Below, piece after piece: positions 57,717 through 64,000 of a stretch of DNA of 64,000 nucleotides. Position numbers and translations under genes: made by a program. Numbering within the stretch: the stretch's first letter is position 1; each line of letters begins with the position of its first letter. A model generated the notes under the pieces. That model had not been told where the DNA came from. It worked only from the letters and a program-made list of their open reading frames with translations, and made no database searches. The stretch comes from Trichomonas vaginalis G3 (lineage: Eukaryota > Parabasalia > Trichomonadida > Trichomonadidae), in NCBI RefSeq assembly GCF_026262505.1, contig NC_067206.1, positions 1,736,001-1,800,000 on the forward strand, written 5' to 3'.

Positions 57717-58270
57717 CAATATACTCGACAAGGGTTGAATGTAAAGCTAACGAATGAAAATATTGTGTTGAATTCATGAGACAGGTGCTGGTATAAAGAT
57801 GTAGAACTACTGAACAAAAGAGCTAAGGGAAGAAGCAGGAACATGAACAAAGGGTGGAAGCCTATAAAAATTTATGTCAATGATGGCTCAGGAGGTTCAA
57901 ACATAAAGTATGCAGAAAGTTATAGAGTTTATGCTCTCAAAGGTGAAAAGCCTTCATTTAAGAACAGCTATTCTAACGCATATCCTCAAAAGCTAACGGA
58001 TGGGGAAGTGGATGATATGAATGACAGCAAAAATATTAACAGAAATGGCGACAGAGATGCATGGAATTTGTTTACCATCAGTCAATTGAAGTTAAACTTT
58101 AAAACAATGTTGTCGTTCCATGGAATATTTTTGACTTTAATGGTATTAGTCATGATATGAATCTCAAGGTATGAACGAGGAGAGATGAGAGACTTATATG
58201 CTTCCCAATTTCTTCAAAAGGTAATGTTATACCTGAACTGTTTCCAAATGAGTTCAATATCATAACGTGA
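57717..58270 (+). pseudogene. unidentified Polinton gene, broken
   Basis: The longest piece (57,843-58,160) starts MNKGWKPIKIYVNDGSGGSN and is hydrophilic with Gly/Asn/Asp-rich loops. No family recognised; several breaks. It could be another virion protein. Confidence 0.35.
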
Positions 58271-58292
58271 GAAACCTTGAAAGATAACGAAG

Positions 58293-58985
58293 TCAGTTAT
58301 GAGACGTTTTTATGTTTAAGCAAAAAAAACGCCATGTTTGCATAAGTATTGCTACAGTTAAATGGTAATGTCTGACTTTAGTAATGATGTTAGCTAATGG
58401 CGAGTCTGGTTTTGACACTAAACCTTTTCCGGCGAAGTCGTCACAACACGAGCAGAGTGTTGAAGGATACTTTTTGAAGGGGTATTTTGAAAGTTTTGAC
58501 AGAATGTAGTTTGTCAGTCGTTTCATATCGTAAACTCCTGAGTACTGACGTAAGTGGTGTTTGTCAATAATTCTTTCCATCTCTTCTGAAGTCTTTTGCA
58601 TTCCTGACTGTATAAATTCAACGATGGCATAATATTTCCTCTACGTCGAATGTAACGTTGAAGAAATTCAATGAGTTCACTGTCTGGAACTTTAACGACA
58701 GAGGCTTGAACTTTTGACATAAATGTTTTCGCTGTTGAGTCCATAGAGTCTGAAGTTGCTGATATAATGATTTGGTCATAATATGAGTCATTTCCTAAAC
58801 GTTCTGTTATGAGTATATGACGAATGAGGTTAAAATGTCTTTCCTGACCCCATCTTTCCACAATAGAAATAAACACCATTTGAACAGAACTCATAGTCCT
58901 TACTGAAAGGAAGAATGAGAGAAGAGTTAAGTTTGTCTGTAGTTTCATTCATGTCTTCATCTACGTCATGTATTAAATGCTTCAT
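58293..58985 (-). pseudogene. packaging ATPase of the inner Polinton, broken
   Basis: Pieces match the layout of the whole ATPase at 31,601-32,476: an N-terminal region, a QIIISATSDSMDST stretch after the nucleotide-binding region, a region corresponding to Walker B, and ITKVRHYHLTVAILMQT, the sensor stretch (compare LRHFNISVVICVQT). About four breaks. Confidence 0.65.
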
Positions 58986-59001
58986 TTTATCTCCATTAAA
59001 A

Positions 59002-59881
59002 ATGCAAGTCAGAAATATTCAGAACATAGCACCGAGTCTAACTGACAAGAGTATAAAGATATACTATGAACACGTTATGATGAAACCTACCAAAATTCAA
59101 GAAAGTCAGTATACTTATGAATATCCAAGACACTGGGTAGAGTATGTAGGAGGTGAGAAAGCTATTGAAATCAGACAGGTTCGAAGTATTCCAGCAGGAA
59201 GAACAATATTATTGAAGAACTTTAATGTTTGAGATATAATGATGAAACAAAGAAGCAAGATAGTTTCCCTGTTGCTGTGTATGTGAACTTAGATACAGGA
59301 GATGACATGAAAGTTTTTAATACAAAGCTTCAAACGGTAGTGAGAGAACAACTGACTGCGGAAGGGCATCCATTACCTTCAGAAGTTACCATAGCATATA
59401 ATTTTGAAACAAACTCAATAGATTTTAAAGTCATCTCTGCAAAGAAGTCAGGTTTTACATTTAATGAAGCAGATGTATATTCGAATGAAAACTTCAAAGC
59501 TATTGCATGGTTAGATAATGACGATTGCTTTAAGAAAATATTTAAATTCAGTGACTCAAAGATGTCAATAGACGACCTTCGTGGAATGTTACCATCGACG
59601 TTTACAGTAGAAGGTTCAGCAGGATTGCTTACAAGATTGTCAATTGGTGGTATTTGGTCTCGTGAGAACATTGTTATAAATCCAGTATAAGTGAATTTGC
59701 TGAAGAATCTATATTATGTCTTTCAAACTACATGTATTCGCCGCCGAAGCATTATAGTATAACAAACTTTGTCAGTAAGTTTAACATAAGACTTGTCGAA
59801 CCTTCTTCAATGAAAGATGTTGTGCTACCTAAAGATGGAAAGGATGGACTCATTATTGAGATGATTTTAATTGCATATTAA
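59002..59881 (+). pseudogene. penton-like/minor virion protein, inner Polinton (copy 2), broken
   Basis: It carries TYEYPRHWVEYVGGEKAIEIRQV near the start and VVLPKDGKDGLIIEMILIAY at the end, the same signatures as at 37,679 and 43,760. About two or three breaks. Two members in one element could mean two distinct virion proteins of one fold, or a duplicated gene of which one copy decayed. Confidence 0.55.
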
Positions 59882-60085
59882 ATGAGCTTGTTCTTGAAGG
59901 TCATTCATGATGAAATAACTGTTGTAGAAGATGTTAGCAATTGTTCAGACATTTTGAAGCGTATAGATGAGATAAGAAAGAAGTTTATGAATGAGAATGT
60001 TTATGTTTCATTGACTTTCTCCAGTAAAGAGAACTTTTATGAGATAATATTGAAGAGAGATGATTTTAATATGGTTAAATGGTAG
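59882..60085 (+). CDS. 67-residue Polinton protein, unknown
   Basis: MSLFLKVIHDEITVVEDVSN... The start codon overlaps the previous gene's stop (TAAATG). It is a small soluble alpha/beta-looking protein with no recognised family, in a run of plus-strand virion-type genes. Confidence 0.45.
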   Translation: MSLFLKVIHDEITVVEDVSNCSDILKRIDEIRKKFMNENVYVSLTFSSKENFYEIILKRDDFNMVKW

Positions 60086-60605
60086 CTTGGGCAGCTTTAG
60101 GCGCAATGGAACAAAAGCATTAGCATTTGGAGCAAAAGCACTTGGGGCTTATGACGCAGTAAATAAAATGAGTGGAGGAAGAGTTTCGAAGACATTAGAT
60201 GCAAATAAAGGAAAGATTGGAGGCTGGGTTGCAAAGAAGTTAAGATTAAATAAAATAGGGCTCATAAATAAAGCATCCAATTTGGTTGCGACTGAGTCAG
60301 AAAATGCTTTAGGAAAGGACGATGAGTTTGCAAAACATGCAAAAGACTTTAATGACCAGATGAAAGGTGAAACAATGCATTTAAATAGAGTCGATGGAAC
60401 TAAAGAAAATGTTTCTTCTCCACCAGTAGTTCTTCCGTATGGTCCCTATGGAATGTATGGAAACCCTTACGAAAGACCATTTGACCCATTGACTGGTGGA
60501 AGTAACTGGTATCATTACGGACGAAGAAGAAAGACAGTCAAGTTGGAGACAGACGTGAAGAAAGCAACTAAAAAGAAACCAAGGAAGAGAGTTATAAAGC
60601 AATAA
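60079..60605 (+). pseudogene. basic Gly/Lys-rich virion-core-like protein, broken about once
   Basis: The N-terminal half has amphipathic Gly/Ala/Lys helices (KALAFGAKALGAYDAVNKMSG, KIGGWVAKKLRLNKIG). The middle is YGPYGMYGNPYERPFDP and the C-terminus strongly basic (KKATKKKPRKRVIKQ). Amphipathic plus basic plan recalls adenoviral pVI or core proteins; the outer element's pVI-like gene (61,522) has a similar N-terminus. Inference only. Confidence 0.45.
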
Positions 60606-60666
60606 ATTCAACATGGTTAGAAAAGAGGTTAGAAAACGTGTTAGATCTAACATTCTAACATAAACA
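60606..60666. repeat. dispersed GGTTAGA...TTAGATCTAAC repeat copy
   Basis: ATGGTTAGAAAAGAGG and GTTAGATCTAAC followed by ATTCTAACATAAAC, a variant of the family seen at 36.1-36.5 kb and 37.6 kb, right at the inner edge of the terminal repeat. Confidence 0.7.
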
Positions 60667-61505
60667 TTATTTTTGTGCTATGTTTTCATACGTGTGAGGG
60701 TGGTGATATCATTAATTTTTAAGTTTATTTTTTATTTTATTTTATTTTTATTTGGATGTAAATGACGAAAACTATTGAGATAACAAACTACAACGGTCAT
60801 GAGTTCAAGAATTTGTTCTTCGTTCCTCGTGAAAATACATTCTATCAGATACGAGGGAGAAAGGGTAAAGTTAGTTTGAGCGTTTATGACAACAAACATA
60901 ATGGGAGATATATAAAAGCAATAGATACAAATGGTAAACGTGTTTCATTAGCTTTGTCAAAACTTACAGGTATAAACTATGACAGTGATTTTGACCTATA
61001 TGAAGAAGAAAGTGAGTCAGAAGATTATGAGCTGTTATGTGAAGCACAGCAATGGGAAGCGCTGCAATACTTTTGTAAATGAGAACATTAGTGGGAACGT
61101 TAGTGAGAACGTTTATTTTTTCATTAGTGAAGTCGTTAGCGAAAATGTTGGTGAGGTGAAGTGGTTGGCGGCTTTGTAAATATTTAAGGTTAAGTGAGTG
61201 TTGTCGTTTTGTGTTGTAAAATATACGTTACTGGTTTTGTAAATATTTAAGGTTATATTGGGTAAGGTGGAACGCAGTGCCGCCGTACCCAAGATAACCA
61301 TACTAACTAAGCACAGCAATGGGGAGCGCTGCAATACTTTTGTAAATGAGAACATTAGTGGGAACGTTAGTGTGAACGTTTATTTTTTCATTAGTGAAGT
61401 CGTTTGTGTTGTAAAATATACGTTAGCAGTTTTGTAAAGTGTCAAACCGTTATCTTGGGTAAGGTGGAACGCAGTGCCGCCGTACCCAAGATAGGGATAC
61501 TAACT
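60667..61505 (-). repeat. right terminal inverted repeat of the inner Polinton
   Basis: Reverse complement of 39,678-40,516 with very few differences, including the duplicated terminal unit and its hairpin. It is followed by the ATCTC duplication at 61,506-61,510. Confidence 0.93.
60762..61082 (+). CDS. 106-residue protein encoded within the terminal repeat
   Basis: Whole in this repeat. MTKTIEITNYNGHEF..., then FYQIRGRKGKVSLSVYDNKHNGRYIKAIDTNGKRVSLALSKLTG. That section has the spacing of the NUMOD/AP2-like modules that precede HNH nuclease domains in phage and giant-virus proteins, but no HNH part is present. A very acidic stretch follows (YEEESESEDYELL). The leader is TTTTTATTTGGATGTAA. 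Because it lies in the repeat, each element carries two copies. A DNA-end-binding role would fit; this is inference. Confidence 0.6.
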   Translation: MTKTIEITNYNGHEFKNLFFVPRENTFYQIRGRKGKVSLSVYDNKHNGRYIKAIDTNGKRVSLALSKLTGINYDSDFDLYEEESESEDYELLCEAQQWEALQYFCK

Positions 61506-61510
61506 ATCTC
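61506..61510. repeat. target site duplication ATCTC, right
   Basis: Matches 39,673-39,677 on the other side of the inner Polinton. The following AATAAAAAACTTTA continues the outer element's gene leader. Confidence 0.85.
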
Positions 61511-61521
61511 AATAAAAAACT

Positions 61522-61923
61522 TTACATTTCCCACGTTTGAGGTGGTTGCGGTTGGTTATTGCTTACCCATTGTTGTGCATGGTTATATCCTCTGTTAAAG
61601 AATCTTTCACCTTGGTCCATATAGTGTCCTGCTTGGTTATAGTAGTCATTTGCTTTGTTATAATAGTTTCCTGCTTGTCTTCCTACATTGTCCATCCATC
61701 CTTGAACTTTTCCTCTTGTTTCAGGATTTGGAATAAGATTTGTTGCATCTCGTGCTACATCCCAACCTTTCTGTACAGTTTGTATAATAGGTTGTGCTTT
61801 CTCTTTAAGTATACCTAATGTACTCAAAATCTTCCTTCCAACTCCAAATACACCTCTGGCTATTGTTCCCACTGCGGGCAAAAATCTGGATGCAACTCCT
61901 GCTAATGCGCCAAATAAACCCAT
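61522..61923 (-). CDS. pVI-like small virion protein, outer Polinton
   Basis: 133 residues. An N-terminal amphipathic, glycine-rich segment (MGLFGALAGVASRFLPAVGTIARGVFGVGRK) is followed by helical, Asn/Tyr/Gln-rich sequence (NYYNKANDYYNQAGHYMDQG). The plan resembles adenovirus protein VI, whose amphipathic helix breaks membranes, and analogous Polinton minor proteins. This is resemblance in design only. It looks whole and is divergent from the integrase gene, 17 bases away. Confidence 0.5.
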   Translation of the reverse strand: MGLFGALAGVASRFLPAVGTIARGVFGVGRKILSTLGILKEKAQPIIQTVQKGWDVARDATNLIPNPETRGKVQGWMDNVGRQAGNYYNKANDYYNQAGHYMDQGERFFNRGYNHAQQWVSNNQPQPPQTWEM

Positions 61924-61940
61924 TTCTTATAGGGTAAAAA

Positions 61941-62900
61941 ATGACGAATTCAAACAAGGACCCCTATGTTTCTAAGGCAACAAAGAAAGCACTCATGATA
62001 AAAATCTTTAGTTCAACACCAAATGCTTGGTTTATGGATATCTTGGAAAACATTCCGAGGTATAGAGAAGATGGACCACCATACTGGCTAATATTTGTTG
62101 GTCAAAACACAAGATACTGTGAAGCCATACCATTATGGTCCAAAAATATTTTAGATGTGAAAACTGCTTTGACAATATTCGTTGACAAATACCATCCAAC
62201 AAAACTGACATCTGACTATGAAAGTTCTTTCAAATCAGACGATATTAAAAACTATCTGCGTTCAAAAAATGTAAACCAATATTTCATTGTCGACCAAAAC
62301 CATTCTGCTCTTGGTGTCATTGACAGTTGTATAAAAATCTTAAGAGACTTAAACCAACCACAAGGTGGTGAAGCAAATGAAATGTCATATGACGACAAAT
62401 ATAGACACTTTTCCATGGCAAAGATGAGACAAGTTTTAAATATTTACAATAACCGTAAACAAAAAGGTTTGGGAAACCACTCCCCCGAAGAAATGAAAAA
62501 CAACCCTGACTTAGAGAAAGACTATATATTTAACAATTTAGTCAAAAGAGACAAACAAGAAAGAATGCCGGGCTTCAAACTTCAGAAAGGTGACAAAGTA
62601 AAAATAGAAATACCTAAACGCGACCCATATGAAAATACTATTGACTATGACAACAATAGGAACCCGACAGGTACTCACATTCGTGTTCGTAAAAATAGAA
62701 GAAAGTATACAAGAGAATATTATGAAGTTTTAGGCAAACATGGCAAAATGTACACACTGCAAGCAGAAGATAAAACTACTATTGTCAGACCTCGTTTCAA
62801 ACTTGTCAAAGTTCAAGGTGGTATACTTTCAAAGACAGTTCCTAACAAATATAAGACAACTCCTGACGAATATGCTAAAGAAGTTGAAAATGACGACTAA
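61941..62900 (+). CDS. RVE-family integrase of the outer Polinton
   Basis: 319 residues. The core has WFMDIL, a strand-rich WLIFVGQNTRYCEAIPL, LTSDYESSF and NHSALGVIDSCIKILRDL, the order seen in retroviral-type integrases. YNNRKQKGLGNHSPEEM is the usual segment after the core, and a C-terminal chromo/SH3-like tail follows (KGDKVKIEI...YYEVLGKHGKMYTLQAE). The N-terminal zinc-finger part is short or absent. It reads as one open frame. Confidence 0.8.
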   Translation: MTNSNKDPYVSKATKKALMIKIFSSTPNAWFMDILENIPRYREDGPPYWLIFVGQNTRYCEAIPLWSKNILDVKTALTIFVDKYHPTKLTSDYESSFKSDDIKNYLRSKNVNQYFIVDQNHSALGVIDSCIKILRDLNQPQGGEANEMSYDDKYRHFSMAKMRQVLNIYNNRKQKGLGNHSPEEMKNNPDLEKDYIFNNLVKRDKQERMPGFKLQKGDKVKIEIPKRDPYENTIDYDNNRNPTGTHIRVRKNRRKYTREYYEVLGKHGKMYTLQAEDKTTIVRPRFKLVKVQGGILSKTVPNKYKTTPDEYAKEVENDD

Positions 62901-64000
62901 GCATTTCTATACCATGCGTAAACTGTCATGTAAGGTGGCATGTAGTCTTTACTTTGTCCCGTTGTTTGCGTATACCCTGAAACGCGATGTGTATGGTTTC
63001 CTCCTCCCTCAGTGTTACTCCAGTAACAATTTATAGCAAACTTAACGTTGTCTTTAACATCATATCCTTTACCTTTTGTCATTGCTGACCAATCCCAATA
63101 TCTATGCTTATGCCAACCTGCTTGAGATGTACTTAAATCTATGTAGTGACTGTGTGCAGGTAAATTTTCACCTGAAATCGTTTTACTTCCACCTGTTTCC
63201 TTTGAAGAGTTTGCACAATACAAAAACCTGTCGACTATTTGAGTCCAAGTTCCAAAACCCAGAACTGTTTCTGGATTTGTTGAGTTCATTGACGTATAAA
63301 TAGAGCCTATAGGATATAATGTTTGAAGTATTTCTGTCTTTAATGTTTGAAGCTCTGTTTTGTCTGCTTTCTTGTCTAACATTGCTGGTAGTTCATATGC
63401 TTCAAAGTTTCTGGCATGATCTTCGATATTCCTGCAACTCTTATCTAAATTGTTAAGAGTATCTTTTACGCTTGTACTCGGATTCTCTAAAGGTGCACTT
63501 GAACCAAGGTCAAAGTTCAGTATTATGTCGTCTGCTCTAACAGTTGTAAAACTTGTATGTGTATGAGTCTTATTTGCTTTCTTCTCTAACTCATCGTTAA
63601 CATAAGTTTTATCTGCTTTAAGGTCTAAACATCCTGAAACCCATCCTGTATCAGCTTTAGTTTTAAAAATCTTCGATGTCCATTCATGATACCATTCAAC
63701 CCTTTCTATAATTTCATTATCTTTTTCATCCACATATTCCTTATCCGCCTTCTTCACTAACACACTAGCCATAAGTCCCTTATCTACCTTATTTTCAAGG
63801 CTAACGTTTAAGTCTGTTATTTCAGATATAGAATGTATATGAGTCTTTTTAGAATATTCGTTTCAGCTCTTGTCACTTCACTTGACATTTTATTGTCAAC
63901 ATATGTTTTGTCTGCTAGTTCAGGATGAGTATGTTCTTTTGTTGCATAAGCATTGTTAGCTCTTTCTTCTTCTTTTGCTATTGCATCGTCTACATATTCT
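62897..64000 (-). CDS. phage-tail-fibre-like protein, outer Polinton, runs past the window edge
   Basis: The C-terminal part is clear: shaft repeats KADKTYVNDEL, KKADKEYVDEKD, ELPAMLDKKADKTELQ; then LYPIGSIYTSMNSTNPETVLGFGTWTQI, a HSH/HTH-type histidine-rich turn and final MPPYMTVYAWYR, the phage tail-collar/baseplate C-terminus. Similar KADK-type coding continues to 64,000, so the N-terminal part lies outside; about one break is likely in the visible part. It overlaps the integrase stop by 4 bases in convergent orientation. The shaft and C-terminus are very close to the inner copy except for the histidine-rich tip region, which differs. Confidence 0.8.

Larger units (their letters stand above)
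39678..61505. mobile_element. inner Polinton/Maverick, complete with both terminal repeats, inserted in the outer one
   Basis: About 21.8 kb between near-identical inverted repeats of about 840 bp that begin AGTTAGTATCCCTATC. It carries a major capsid protein, polymerase B, RVE integrase, packaging ATPase, fibre, penton-like, KilA-N, T5orf172 and small proteins. As DNA it looks whole from end to end; as genes it is broken, with on the order of fifteen to twenty breaks, most between about 55 and 60 kb. Near identity of the two terminal repeats argues for a recent insertion, younger than the outer element it interrupts. Confidence 0.92.
22838..64000. mobile_element. outer Polinton/Maverick (left end to window edge), interrupted by a second Polinton
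   Basis: A large self-synthesising-type element. Its left edge is placed at 22,838, where the DNA changes character and begins with AG, as Polinton ends usually do. The right end is outside the window, so the terminal repeats cannot be compared. Visible parts: adenine methyltransferase, major and minor capsid proteins, SF3 helicase, packaging ATPase, KilA-N and T5orf172 proteins, penton-like and pVI-like proteins, integrase and fibre. Polymerase B and maturation protease of this element are not seen here. A second element (39,678-61,505) is inserted in it. Most genes look whole and a few, mainly the capsid region, are broken (roughly five breaks in the visible part). Confidence 0.85.

Overview
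The window is AT-rich eukaryotic DNA from a trichomonad-like protist, most likely Trichomonas or a close parabasalid. The genes are intronless and closely packed. There are Rab-type GTPases, an RNase-inhibitor-type leucine-rich-repeat protein, and a flagellar central-pair-like (SPEF2/CPC1-like) protein. TCA-type initiator-like motifs (TCACTT, TCATTT) lie a few bases before some start codons, and nearly two thirds of the window is Polinton/Maverick DNA, which is very abundant in Trichomonas. The species call is an inference.

Host part, 1 to about 22,837. A gene-free stretch with a GC-rich palindromic patch (1-2,523) is followed by: a type I membrane protein (2,524-3,672, -); a SPEF2-like adenylate-kinase-fold protein split by one in-frame TGA (4,453-7,272, +); a CHD/SNF2-type remodeller with a huge glutamine-rich tail (7,939-14,448, +); a large membrane protein joining a lipid-binding BPI/TULIP-like ectodomain to two PqiA/LetA-like membrane modules (14,553-17,546, -); a Rab GTPase (17,910, +); a coiled-coil protein and a small basic protein (both -); tRNA-Trp(CCA) (19,852-19,923, -); an LRR protein (20,060, +); and a Rab4-like GTPase (22,087, +).

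Polinton part, about 22,838 to the end. An outer element runs from about 22,838 past the right edge. It carries a Dam-like DNA adenine methyltransferase, a coiled-coil protein with an NLS-like tail, a major capsid protein, a minor capsid candidate, an SF3 helicase, an acidic-tailed SSB candidate, a packaging ATPase, KilA-N and T5orf172 proteins, several repeat arrays, a penton-like protein, a pVI-like protein, an RVE integrase and a phage-tail-fibre-like protein. A second Polinton (39,678-61,505) sits inside it, with about 840-bp near-identical terminal inverted repeats and a 5-bp target duplication ATCTC. Without the inner element, the flanks read as one gene leader matching the leader of the neighbouring gene. 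The inner element has its own capsid protein, protein-primed DNA polymerase B, integrase, fibre, ATPase and minor proteins. Many are broken, most heavily at 55-60 kb. Both elements are treated here as fossils.

The most unusual signals are structural. First, an array at 34.1-34.8 kb holds hairpins of 24-26 nt whose stems differ from copy to copy yet stay paired; the same kind of hairpin lies inside the KilA-N coding sequence of both elements with a compensatory change. Second, a 26-nt double hairpin occurs inside two unrelated Polinton genes with the same layout and different stems. Third, the fibre genes combine KADK-type shaft repeats, collagen-like Gly-X-Y repeats and a phage baseplate/tail-collar C-terminus. 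Fourth, a palindrome family around GGTTAGATCTAACC is scattered between genes and flanks one gene in inverted orientation.
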